A stretch of DNA of 64,000 nucleotides from Hyposmocoma kahamanoa. Lineage: Eukaryota > Arthropoda > Insecta > Lepidoptera > Cosmopterigidae. The position numbers and the translations under genes are program-made. Below are positions 9,917-20,909 of the stretch, piece by piece. The notes under the pieces were generated by a model. It saw only the letters and a list, made by a program, of their open reading frames with translations, ran no database searches and was not told the DNA's origin. How positions within the stretch are numbered: the first letter of the stretch is position 1; the number at the start of each line of letters is the position of its first letter. The stretch lies in NCBI RefSeq assembly GCF_003589595.1, contig NW_020654289.1:8246096-8310095 (forward strand). The letters are read 5' to 3'.

Positions 9917-11650
9917 TCACGCTTGCCGCATTCCTCGCTGTATGGCAATGGACAATCTTTGCGCCAAGAACAACCCGGCGCGAGAGTCATCTCCACTCTC
10001 TCTTTTTTGCATCGGTACCCCAACAACCAGCCTTCGCGGAATAAAAATGTAGCAACTTTCCAAGTCACGATATTTGTCTCGTTTCATACGAGCAGCGGAC
10101 ACAGCAGCTGCACCAGCTGAAGTTGCTGTGCCGCTGAGATGCGAAGCTGCAAAAGTGCTAACACATGTCGCATCCCACAGGAGACACCTACCCCTCTCCC
10201 ACGGCACCAGAGTCATTCCGTCGGGCCTTTTCCCATCTGATCGACTGAGGCCTGGAGGTTCCAGCACGCATGGAATATTTGCTTACACAAGCGTACGACT
10301 GATGATCGTTTAAGGTATGATGCCGTGGGAATCTCCCCGCACATCGACAGCAACTCAGGGCATGAGGGCCTCTGACCCCCTACCGTACCACCGCAGACGC
10401 ATTGATGCTGTTCGCACACATCGCAGCCCAGGCGAAGAGCAACCACCACACGAACCGAGTCGCCGTCGAGCAGAGTCCCCAAATGCGGAGATGGCAGTGC
10501 ATGGAGCTATGCGCCAGATTCTGACTGAGAGATAGCCTTTAATCTGGCTACATTTTCACCCACGCATCCACTTATAAGCTCCTGCAGAACACTTCGGGCT
10601 CCTACATTATCCCAAGCTCTCTGCCTATATGCATGAGCTGGTACAGGCACAGATGGGTTACAGGTCATCCAAGCCGCCAAAGCGCCTTCCGCAAAAGGGA
10701 TATTCACCCTGCCACCATACAACGATAAAATATCAGTGACAAGGTTCGCAACCCCATGCGTCGACGCAAGGTAGGCCGGTAAACCTACGTCGTGGTGAAT
10801 GTTCACCGATCCCACGGCGCCGACTCAACCGGCGAGAGGGAAACCCGGGGGGGTTTTAGTGGGGTAGGCCCTCCAGTCTGGAGAGGAGACTCAGGGGTAT
10901 CCATAAAGATTTCACCCCTTCAAAAAAAAAAAAAGGCCGGTAAACCCATGTCCCGTACCCGCTTGGCTCCATTGTTGTGAATCATCAAATTTTGAGACTT
11001 CCTCAGGACACATCCACGTCGGCGTCGTCCGCAGTAGGTAAACTACTTTAGGAACGGCTAAACACATTCGCAACAAAATCATGGCGACATGAACCGAGAT
11101 GTTCCTGAGGCGATCGCGAGCAAATAAGACTAGTTGTCTTCTGGCCTCGATGGCATCAGGAATCGCATTTGTAAATATGGGTGAACCCAACAAAACGAAG
11201 TCGTCAGAAAAGGTCTCTTTGAGACCAGGAAGTAGGGAAGATAAAAGGGAGAAAGATGAACTGGAAGGCGCCCCACCGGAGAAAAACACACACTTGGACG
11301 CATTCACTTCCAGTCCCACCTCCTTAAACCGCGGTAACAAAATATTAAGATCCCGCTCCACGACGTCAGTATTTCCTCCTATTGTGCCATCATCCAAATA
11401 CCATATATTTAAAGGTGATTCTAACTCCGAAATAATTTTGTGGATAGCAAGACTGAAAATGAGCGGCTCAAGTGGGTCCCCCTGCTGAGCAAAATTAGAC
11501 AACCATCATAAAAAAGATTAGACGGAGATTGGTAAACTTGAAAAAGAAAAGGACATAAGGTGGGAATCTGCTCGCGCACCTCATTCAAGAGTACGTCTCT
11601 CGCTATAGTGTTGAATGCATTTCTCACGTCTAGCTTTACAATAATTCAAC
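9917..11650 (-). pseudogene. LINE reverse transcriptase with C-terminal nuclease-like domain, broken
   Basis: Read on the minus strand from 11650, the RT segment RNAFNTIARDVLLNEV leads, after a frameshift, to AQQGDPLEPLIFSLAIH and then WYLDDGTIGG, the catalytic YxDD-type motif. The next piece (10815-10507) has GLPAYLASTHGVANLV. A further piece has [16 protein letters not shown], a zinc-knuckle-like cluster, and the end has [13 protein letters not shown] then LLWDATC and AQRLSIAIQRG. The spacing of RPDG and WDATC resembles a PD-(D/E)XK nuclease core. The element is 5'-truncated and split by frameshifts and by the insertion at 10786-10934. Confidence 0.8.
10786..10934 (+). mobile_element. Short poly(A)-tailed retroinsertion with 13-bp target duplication
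   Basis: 149 bp ending in 13 A residues is flanked by AGGCCGGTAAACC on both sides (10773-10785 and 10934-10946, the first A of the right copy merging with the tail). It is a typical target-primed insertion, probably a LINE 3'UTR fragment (GGGTTTTAGTGGGGTAGGCC). It lies inside the minus-strand LINE and is therefore younger than it. Confidence 0.85.
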
Positions 11651-12278
11651 TTTCATTGGTCCATTACCTAAAATGGGTAATTTTTACACCTGATTGAAAA
11701 AAAAATTAAAAGGTGAAAACTTTTAGCCAACTTGTGTAATACAATTTGTATTTAATTGATATTCAATTATTTTTTGATGATGGATTTGATTGCTCTTGGT
11801 CTTGTAATTTAAGCGAAAAATACTCACCGAACTGACTTAATTATGACGGTTGAAAAAAAAGTCATGTCTTCTGCTGTTTTTGGACACCTTTTGAATTTCG
11901 TCGTTTAAAAAGAAATTTTTGCAGAAACAAGCAATGCTGCATGCAGAATAAAAACACAACCCCATCTTACATACCCGTACCCCATACAATAATCACTTCC
12001 ATGGATCAAAAGTCACTTCTATGGACATATGTTTTAAGTATTTTTAAGTGATCTTTACGGCAGTGACATTTTTCCATTAAAGTCTCAAAAACTTAACTTC
12101 AAAACCAAGAATGGACATGTAGATATAGCCATGTATTTTTATAGAAAAACGCGTTAAAACCTCAAAACTGAAATGCGTTAATTAAAAAAAAACATACATC
12201 TAACGACCAACACAATTGTAACCACTTATGCTCGGCGAGTTTTCAGAATCGCAATTCAAAACTCGCAGATGTTGGCAC
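11651..12278. other. No gene seen
   Basis: This is AT-rich sequence with poly(A/T) runs between a LINE and a Transib-like element. No conserved frame, RNA gene or inverted repeat is supported. Confidence 0.4.
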
Positions 12279-12283
12279 CGCCT

Positions 12284-12833
12284 CACGGTGGGCTGAAAAT
12301 CGGCTTTCATAGACTTAGGGATTTCAATTTGCAAGTGTCAGTTTTTTTGCCGAATATTAAGAATATTAAACAATATTTGTCTAAGTGTGGGTGTACTATA
12401 AACCTCTGCCTACTCTTCGGGAATATAGGGGTGATGCTATTTTATGTAAAAAGTTTGTGTTCCTCAACTCAAAGACTAAATCATTTCGTTTCACATGTAA
12501 AATTAAATAAAATTAATTTTGATGATTTAAAAAAAAACGGCATTTATGACCGTTATCTGGAGTATGCCAAAAAATTATAAACAATTAGCACTATAACCAT
12601 CCTGTAAGGATATTACGGTTTTCCTTGCCGTTTAAAAGATAATTTGATTTTTCATACAAGTTTCATACAAATTTTTCGAAAAAGAATTATAACTCCTTCG
12701 TTTTTGAACATAATCAACTCGGGTGTCATATTTGTACATAGTAATAACTAAAAGAAGCAATATTCGGCAAAAAAACTGACACTTGCAAATTGAAATCCCT
12801 AAGTCTATGAAAGCCGATTTTCAGCCTACCGTG
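12284..12833. mobile_element. Transib-like non-autonomous DNA transposon
   Basis: The terminal inverted repeats are about 75 bp and nearly identical. Left starts CACGGTGGGCTGAAAATCGG and right ends CCGATTTTCAGCCTACCGTG. The element is flanked by a perfect 5-bp duplication CGCCT (12279-12283 and 12834-12838). A CAC-start, TG at positions 6-7 and a 5-bp GC-rich duplication are Transib features. The interior (about 400 bp) has an open frame of about 100 codons with no transposase motif. Confidence 0.8.
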
Positions 12834-13395
12834 CGCCTTCGCGACCACAGTCGCCATCTTTTTTTGGGTTCTAGTTGCAGTCCGCTAAGCATGACATTTA
12901 AATAATTATGGGACAAAAAATTTGATTTGACCAACTGAGGAATTACCTCCAATTTAGATATACATATGTGTGTCTGTTTATAGCCAGTAAATGTATTTAG
13001 TTACTTTTAGTTTTTTTTTTTATGTAATTCTTTTGACATACAAAACACAGGATTTTTTCCGTTGCTAAAACGTTGTGGTAACACCATATATGTTGCACAC
13101 ACGGAAATAACATCGATGTTTTGAGAATTAATAAAAAAATAATTATGCATTAAGTTAATTATTTTTTTCTTAAATTGCGGTATTTCACCTATACTTCATG
13201 GACACAAAACACAATGTAGATATTTAGTTACTACGAGAGGCGGTAATTTTAATAAACAGCAAACTAATTGAATATTCGTAGCAATCAATTAGTTTGTTCA
13301 TCAAATTTCAAATAGATTTATTTAGTATATAGGCATTTATATCAAGTTACTACATGTTAGAAAACTGATGATCACAGTCATAATATTTTTCAATA

Positions 13396-13632
13396 ATCTC
13401 AGTACAGAGTACTAATAAAACCTACCTCAAAAGTCATTCATCCTCTAGTTTGCCACCCCCAGAGGTGGAATATTTTCTTTAAATTTAAATGGGACCACTA
13501 CTGAGGTACCCTCTTTCCACCGAAAAACGTATTATCAAAATCGGTTCACAGATTTTAAGTTATCGCGTAACATACATACAAAAAAAAACATACAGTCGAA
13601 TTGAAAATCTCCTCCTTTTTTGAAGTCAGTGA
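13396..13632 (-). repeat. Family B repeat, minus orientation
   Basis: It runs from TCAGTACAGAGTACT to CTCCTCCTTTTTTGAAGTC and contains CTGAGGTACCCTCTTTCC. It is close to consensus length. Confidence 0.75.
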
Positions 13633-14039
13633 AAAATGAGAAATGCTCGAATCATAAAATTTATTAAACACTACTTACCCAATTTGTAAGGCAGATTCCT
13701 CTGAAAATGAAGCGTAACAACTCTGTACCGAAATATTTAAAAATATTATAGATCGAAATAGCCGTTAAAGAGTCTGATTGCTGCCATGAGTTTTTGTCAT
13801 TCAAGTGAAGAAAATCTGCATAACCTATCACTTAAAGTTTTTGTTTCATAACAGTTTTAAATTTCGTAAACAGAAACCTATTTTTTTTTAATTTAATATT
13901 TTACACAGCACGTGATTTAACATTTCAATTTCCCGCAAACATTGCCAGCCTCCTGGGCACGATAGCACTTTCCTTAATAAAATTTAATAGAACTTTTCTA
14001 ATAGAACTTTAATAGAACTAGAAAAGTTACTCGAGTTCT

Positions 14040-15003
14040 TAGGTTTTCGCGATTGTTACACATAGGAAATGAAACTATTTTTCCGGATTTAAATCGCGTA
14101 TATTTGTTTTTCAAACGAACCGACGATTCGGGCCCTTTACAGGTCTCATGGTCATGACTGAGGTGGTATAGTCTTCAACCAGTTATGTCTAATATTGATG
14201 CAAACCCATAAGTTAATGTGCAAACCACCCTATTTTTCCACTATAGTTACAATAGTTATTAATTAAATATCTTATTTTCAAGTTTACAAAGAAAAACATT
14301 CCAATTTACGCTACATTAAGTTTTACAAATTATTTTATTTAATGAATTTTTATTAAGTTCAATTTATGATTATTTAATATCGTCAAAGAACATATAGCTG
14401 ATGTCAAATACCGTCGCGTAAACAAGTCTGCAGTCTGCGAGCGTGTCATGGATAAACACACACACATTCAATGAAGTTTGACAAACCGCAGATCCTTGCA
14501 AAAGAAGTCCGTCATCTACCCGGGATGCTGCGAGAGGCCATTGAAATGAAAAAACATCCTAATTTCAACAGGGAAAATGGTTTCTCCGTACCACAAGTTT
14601 GGGATCCAGTATTTCCTCTAATAAAAAATCCGAAACAGACATAAGACTGCAGTACAAAATTAATATGTTTTAGTTTATTCTAATTTCTATTACTAATTAA
14701 TAATAAATTGAACTTAATAAAAATTCATTCAATAAAATAATTTGTAAAACTTAATGTAGCGTAAATTGGAATGTCTTTCATTGTAAAATTAAAAATAAGG
14801 TATTTAATTAATAACTGTTTTAACTATAGTGAAAAAATAGGGTGGTTTGCATCAATATTAGACATAGCTGGTTGAAGACTATACCACCTCAGTCAACCGT
14901 GGCCATGGGACCTGTAAAGGGCCCGAAACGTCGGTTTGTTTGAAAAAACAAATATACGCTATTTAAATCCGGAAAAATAGTTTCGTTTCCTATAGAAAAG
15001 TTA
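14040..15003 (+). mobile_element. Penelope-like element remnant with inverted pseudo-LTRs
   Basis: Two arms of about 310 bp (14040-14370 and 14695-15003) are inverted copies. Left has GTGGTATAGTCTTCAACCAG and right has GGTTGAAGACTATACCACC. Each arm carries a GC-rich hairpin followed by CGAAACG, or its complement. Between them is the last piece of the element's ORF (14471-14644). Inverted flanking LTRs around a GIY-YIG-type ORF are characteristic of Penelope-like retroelements. Confidence 0.75.
14471..14644 (+). pseudogene. C-terminal fragment of Penelope-like protein (end of GIY-YIG endonuclease)
   Basis: The 57-codon frame ends at TAA 14642-14644. It reads LREAIEMKKHPNFNRENGFS and then PQVWDPVFPL, the pattern I know from the end of GIY-YIG endonuclease domains of insect Penelope-like proteins (REAIEI-KH-NFNREDG-W-P). 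An in-frame stop just upstream and the absence of any RT show it is 5'-truncated. It cannot make a working protein. Confidence 0.7.
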
Positions 15004-15344
15004 CTTTTACAAGTTTAAGGTATCATTTCATTATTCCCTCTACACAGAAAATGCGAACACAGACTGACCAAACTTTCTTTTCAACCAAGACAAGCAAACT
15101 TCGCGTCACCATTTTTCACAAAGAGATTGTAATTGCATTGGTTAACGCATGGCCTTCCGAATCCGAAGCTTGATGGATTGACAAAATTAGTTGAAAAAGT
15201 AATTTAGATACTTTTAAATGTTATTATTGCTAGTTTATTTTGTTTTGTTTGTAAAAGGATATCAATTATACTTAAATATATTATAATTTTAAGTACATCT
15301 CCAAATACAAAAGTCCTTTCAATTATAATATTAAGTTCAAATCG

Positions 15345-15670
15345 TTTCTTCTTTTTCTTAGTGCGCCACTTCTCTACGAAGGTTGGCGACCATCATGACT
15401 ATCTTCATTTGAGAAGCTGCCACACGAAAGTAGGAACGTGTTCTAAGATTGAACCAGTCTCATCAGATTCTTCAGCCACGAGGTACCCCTGCAGTCACGA
15501 CTATGCTTTCCTTGGATTTTCCCTGCATTATTAGTTGAAGAATCCGGTATTTATTGCCCCTCATTACGTGGGTATACTGCAGCTTCCTTTCCTTTACAGT
15601 TCTGAGTATTTCCAACTTTTTCCCATTCGACGTAGAACCTCAACATTGGTAAGTTTAAGTTTGAACCTTT
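15345..15670 (-). pseudogene. RTE-like LINE C-terminal fragment, decayed
   Basis: The minus strand gives, across shifted frames, EVLRRMGKS, then LKRK, then SWLKNL and KMKIVMMVANLRR. This order matches the RMGKE / KRRKLQYLGH / GRRRKSWLKNLR / ANLR-G end of RTE-type LINE proteins common in insects. Several indels are present. Confidence 0.6.
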
Positions 15671-16649
15671 TACAACACAAAATTCTTTTATTTTCATGAA
15701 GGCGCTTCGTGCCTGTTCGATGCGAATTATTATATTCTTATATTATATTCTTTTTTTTTTGTTATAAACAGCAAATTTAGTATATTGTTTCCTTTATATC
15801 GTAGTTTCTCAAAGTGGTCCTTACCGCCCCCCATAGGGCGCGGAAGAGCCCGCGGTAGGTAGTAGCGGTAGGGGCCTCGAAAGCAATTGGGGGCGTTGAT
15901 ACTGTTCAGGGGGTGCTACCGCATTTGAAAAAAAACCAGAATTATCTATATAGACTTCACTACATATATTTTTTTTCTTGTGATTTTTTGTGTTAATATA
16001 AAAAATACGTGTTTTCAATTATTTTTTGTGTGGTGGGCGTTGAACATTTTTTATCTTGCCTATGCTTTATTTAAATATATATTTATTATAAAACGTTTCT
16101 ACGCAATAAAGCTTTAATTAATAGAACAGGAAATGCCTTCAAAAAGTTACTGAGAATCACTCCTACTTTTTTAGTGTAATAAATGAAGCTCTGTTTGTAA
16201 TCAGTTGCTACCGGTTTTCAATTACGGCGGAACAAACATAAATTAAGTTCGCCTTAGGGTGCAAAATAAAAAAGTTAATAAATCACTTTATTCGCTGTGT
16301 TCAGCTTTACGAGCGGCCTTAATGAATTACATTTTGTACCCGCTCCCTGCCTCGCGCGCCCGCTGACTGTCCCACCGCCGAAGACGTCATGAATTCAGCC
16401 AGGCTTAAAATTTTCACTACAGACCTAACAAATACTATAAAATACAGTATTATAATCGAGTTTTTCTAATTCGTAAAGCCTTTGAAAGAGCTACGTTTTT
16501 TGTAATGAAATAAAATGTTGCGTTGAATTTATAATAACTATATAACATAGATCTTTAAATGTTATGCTGCCTTTTACAATTCACAATATATAATATATGT
16601 AATACGAACTTAGCTTTGAAATAAATTTAGTCTAAATGACGGCATGAGA

Positions 16650-16915
16650 AGTTGTGCGCCTGTCGTTAAGCGATACGTCTGTCCATAGTAGTTCAATTGT
16701 CACGTAAAAGCTTTAAATCGCCAAGATCTGATGGACACTGCCATTGCGTCTGTCAACCTGAGACTTAAGTTGACAGTCTCACCCTTACCCTTCAAAACCG
16801 GAACTCAGTAATGCTCTCATTGCTGCTTGGCAGCAGAAAGAAGTAAGGTGACAGTACTTCCTAGACGATCTCTTTCCCAAGGAGCTCTTCTGCCACTTAA
16901 AAACATATATGGTAA
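16650..16915 (-). repeat. Retroposon family A copy, minus orientation
   Basis: It carries TTGTGCGCCTGTCGTTAAGC through to GGAGCTCTTCTGCCAC. Divergence from the other copies is high, and the A-rich tail side is eroded. Confidence 0.7.
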
Positions 16916-17069
16916 ATTATGTAATGAAAGGCTGACTGACTAGTGAGTCTAATATTGAACATTATTTATGAGAGACTAGTGCCTGAGATATGCTTGTATT
17001 ACAGGTCGCCAAGTTACCATTCCGCGGAATGAACTAGAATTAGGACAAACTCATTTTGAATCAATTAGG

Positions 17070-17191
17070 TACAGGGTCAAGAGCACGTCAAGCCTGACAC
17101 TTAACATTGGATTAAATCCAACTCTATGCAGCTTACGGTAAGAACGGTCCAAAGTACAAAGTGTCAAGCTGCTGACGTGCTCTTGTCTGTA
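17070..17191. mobile_element. Short MITE family C copy
   Basis: The 122-bp inverted-repeat element starts TACAGGGTCAAGAGCACGTC and ends GACGTGCTCTTGTCTGTA. The inner parts of the arms carry TGACACTT and AAGTGTCA. It is related to 382-847 and 41855-41965. Confidence 0.75.
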
Positions 17192-17374
17192 CAGTATACA
17201 GAAGGTAAAAATGGATTGAAGTATTTAAATACTTACTTCGATCAACAAATTTTACAGTTTACTAAATTAATTTACTACAAGTTTTTAGTATCGGGCACAG
17301 AAAATTAAGTTACAAGAAAAATTTATAAAAGTACATAAATTCGTATGTGTAACAACACAAGATAGGTACAAGAG

Positions 17375-17445
17375 AAGTGTGTGTGTGGTGTGTGTGTGTT
17401 AATGCGTGTGTGTGATTATGTGTGTTGTTTATTTGGGTGGATATA
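17375..17445. repeat. Imperfect (TG)n tract
   Basis: GTGTGTGTGGTGTGTGTGTG and neighbouring TGTG runs form a degenerate dinucleotide repeat. Confidence 0.85.
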
Positions 17446-17614
17446 TGTGCGACGTAATAGGTTTTCGGTCTTGTCATACTCCAATAACTTAAATTGTGAT
17501 TAGTCAGGGCAGTTTAAATTTCTAACTGCAATCTTAACGTGAGTGAACTATAATCCGTTAGTTTTGGATATAACTTTAATCTGCAAAGTAGATACCTACT
17601 CCGAATATCTATCA

Positions 17615-18265
17615 CATGGACGCTAATATCCGCCCGCGATTTGACGCGACTGGGGCGCACGTGACGCGTAATGCACGCTAATGGCGCCCGCGCAAATCAC
17701 CGCCCCGCCATCGCGTCGCCGCGCGCCACGGGGCGAACTTATCACCGCACTAATATGCGGCGCCATTCGCGAGACGGTAGTCATTTCGCAATCATCATAC
17801 AGCTGCACTAATCGCTTCTAACCTCCAGAGTCTAATATTCTTTTACACTACTGACACAACGAAAAATACATACAACCGCAAATTTATAGTTACCTACATA
17901 TAGATCGTCCCAATTCGGCCAATACTATCGAAATCCAACAAATAGGCTCCTGATGAACCAATGAACGAAAATAGGCCTCGTTACCTAGAGTCGTCAGCAA
18001 AAATCACTCGCATCGAGCTTTGTAAATTAGTGGATCCTGCTCGATAACAAGGAGGTGCCTTCCACAGACCGGGTATTTGCATTAGAAAGCAGGCGCGGGG
18101 TGCACGGTGCGGGATGAGGCAAATTTTTTCTTATTTCCTCGGTAATTTCAGCGCCTTTTTAAATCCGGCCTGATCCGCGCAATGAGCTCGCAAATTACGC
18201 GGATATTCTATGCATACGAATTGGCCCGGCTGCGCACCCGCGCGGCAGTCACGCCCGCGCCAGTC
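17615..18265. promoter_or_regulatory. CpG-rich blocks with repeated CTAAT motifs (candidate cis-regulatory DNA)
   Basis: Two GC-rich blocks (17615-17820 and 18060-18265) stand out from AT-rich flanks. The first has ACGCTAAT, CACGCTAAT, GCACTAAT and CACTAATCG within 200 bp, a cluster of homeodomain-type TAAT cores. No exon or repeat explains the blocks. Assignment as an enhancer is inference. Confidence 0.3.
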
Positions 18266-18308
18266 CTATTAGAGAGTACTAGTTCATAACTTTTTAAAAT
18301 CAGGGATA

Positions 18309-19750
18309 AGGTCAAGTGGGGTAAGAGGAATACCGGGTGAAGAGGCACTAAAATCCATAATACCTAAAGTTTAGCACTATAGTCTCTCAGTCGATGAAAC
18401 AGACAAAAAAAATAAGTGTTAACGGTTGTAAAGAGATGTCGCTACGAAGTTACAAATTTGAGAGAGAGAAAAAAACATTTACAGTTGTGTAGTCTGAAAA
18501 CACGAGATGGGCGCGTAATGTTTTCTTTACTAGATCTTGGTGAAAAAAGTGCTGGAGATTATTTATTATTTTGTAGAAAAACACATAGAGGAAACGGTAA
18601 GTTTTACTTTTTATTATTTATTTCAGACCAAAAACAACAAATTATACGAGTTCCATTGGAATGGAAAAAAACATTGTTGGGGTAAGAGGGTCTAGTACTT
18701 ACAGGTCAGGTGTAACAAACTCTCATAATCGAATTGTCATAATGGAATATTGTCGTATTCGAATAAACACAACTTTACATCCATATTATTTATTAATTTA
18801 AAAAAATTAAAAACATGATGTTAATTTCTGACGAGTGTTAGAATAATTACACTACAAAGTTATGTGTAAACAATCACACAATTTAAGGTAGTTTTTAAAG
18901 CCAGCGTACAAATAAAATTCTGGTATCACATTTTTTCATTTCATCAAGAATTTTTAGAAAATTTAATAATTTAGTCGAAAACTAAACCAAAATTGGCATA
19001 AGCTCTAAAATAATGACGTAATCTAAGAACAAACACAAAAATGGATCCTTGCACGTTAGCTACATGACCACACTACTTCTATACCAAAATTTCAATTGAT
19101 TTAGTGAAACGGTTTTCAAAGTAGAGTGGTTATGGTGACTAGAGAAGAATAAAATTTGTTAGGAGTATAAATTTATTTTTGGACCAAACATTGTTTTTCT
19201 ATTATGACGATGTTTAAAAAGCACTTAAGCTACTTAATGTGATGATTTGTAAACGAGGTGTAAAAAATTTGCCTTTATTATGCTTTGTACTAAAAAAATT
19301 ATAGCAGGTTCACTTTTCTTTAATTTGTCACCCCTAACATCCCCTAACATATCACAACTTGTATGTTCTTCTTGTCCCTAAATTAATTTTTCACTTTTTT
19401 TAATAACTATACCTTATTTCAATGGTTTTAAGATCAAATTCGATTGTAATAGTTTTACATAGGTCTTAACTACGGATATATTTAAATATATATTATATTT
19501 ATATGAAATACGATGACAGTTCCTCTTACCCCATTTTTTGGGGAAGAGATAGCCCATCCTGAACATTTTTGTCACATGTCACATACATCGTAAGTATTAA
19601 TTTTAGCGTAACGATTGTTAAAACATGGAAAACTGTTAAACCAGGGCAAGATTAGAGATTTCGAAATTCGTATAAGACATTATTTATTCCTCCTAGAGCT
19701 CATAACATTTGTCTCGAAATAAAGTATGTTCCTCTTACCCCACCTGACCT
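18309..19750. mobile_element. 1.44-kb TIR element with internal GGGGTAAGAG repeats
   Basis: The left end AGGTCAAGTGGGGTAAGAGG and the right end CCTCTTACCCCACCTGACCT are inverted repeats with one mismatch, flanked by TA on both sides. Subterminal copies of the motif occur at about 18677 (GGGGTAAGAGG) and 19513 (CCTCTTACCCC). An interior 89-codon frame (18416-18685) shows no transposase motif. It is probably a non-autonomous DNA transposon whose superfamily I cannot place. Confidence 0.65.
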
Positions 19751-20575
19751 TACCTACTAAATAATACATACCGCTAAAAACAATTACATATTAGAAATTA
19801 AATTATTTTTAATAATTAACACATTCGCACGAGCTACGCACTATACCGTCCTAAACATTTGTAAGTGATGTACTTAATGCAACGTACTATTACGTCGTTT
19901 AATTTCTTTTATCTACACACATATCATAAACCCTCTGTGATGTGTTCAAAAACCGCTAATTACGACCAGCAGCACAAAGATAAACTGTTTTGTTACAACA
20001 AATTTCTTATCTGTAAAAGTGTTACTATTGGTTCATAATAACATCAAATTCGATTTTATTATTACATTCAAATTTCGAACATCTCTGAAAAACAAAACAA
20101 TTTAATTCGACCCCAATTCTAATATCAGCCGAGATGGAGTTTCATTCGAAATGAAATGTCAATAGCAAACAATTTTGACAAATCTCACTCGTTATTTGAT
20201 GTCGAAAGACACTTAAAGGAAAAAAATAAAGGAAAGATATGACAGTTGGGGCCGACTCTAGTTTGCCTATGAATTAAAAAAAAACTACGATTACGTGACA
20301 TGCGTGAGAAATAAGTTTTTTGCACTAATTTACTAATAATTACTGCTAACGGGCACGGCCCGGAAAATTGTGTAGATAGACCATAAGTAAGCACTACTCA
20401 CACATACCTATGTCGCTGGCATAAACGTGCAACTTAGAATTAGTTTATAGACGTCAACGTTTATTGACGTCAGTATCATTATTTGTTACATCATTTTTTT
20501 TCTACTTTTTACTTATTTAAGGGTTTTGATCGTTAATGAACATGTCATCAGAAAAACGATACCTCAACAAAATAC

Positions 20576-20890
20576 TTAATAAAATCCAGACAGATGAATC
20601 AAAATACTACCTAACCAAACATGCTCCGCGGCACTACATGTTGGTTCCGACAAAACAGATTGAAACCACACAACATTAAATGTACGGAAACCAGCCTGTG
20701 CAAATAACCGCGCCCTCATAGGTTTCGTCCGAACACACTCCATGAGCAAATGACGTACATCCTCAGGAATCCCACACACTTCACAATTCGGTGAGTTCAC
20801 CCTCAATAGCCTGTAAAAGAAACGTTTATAAACATTTGCATTAATGTATGAGAAAAATATCTGCCACAGCGCATCAATCGGCAAAAGCAT
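20576..20890 (-). pseudogene. LINE C-terminal zinc-knuckle fragment
   Basis: The 104-codon minus-strand frame contains YKRFFYRLLRVNSPNCEVCG and then EDVRHLLMEC, a C-x2-C-x8-H-x4-C cluster typical of the C-terminus of LINE RT proteins. The start is truncated. Upstream sequence on the same strand is Penelope-type repeat. Confidence 0.65.
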
Positions 20891-20909
20891 GATGCTCGGG
20901 CGAAAGTGT

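Noticed and set aside
15800..15920. End of a hAT element (TTTCTCAAAGTGGTCC and GGGGGCG blocks)
   Set aside because: It resembles CAGTGGTTCTCAAAGTG-type hAT ends, but no matching second end or 8-bp duplication was found, so it is not reported as a feature.
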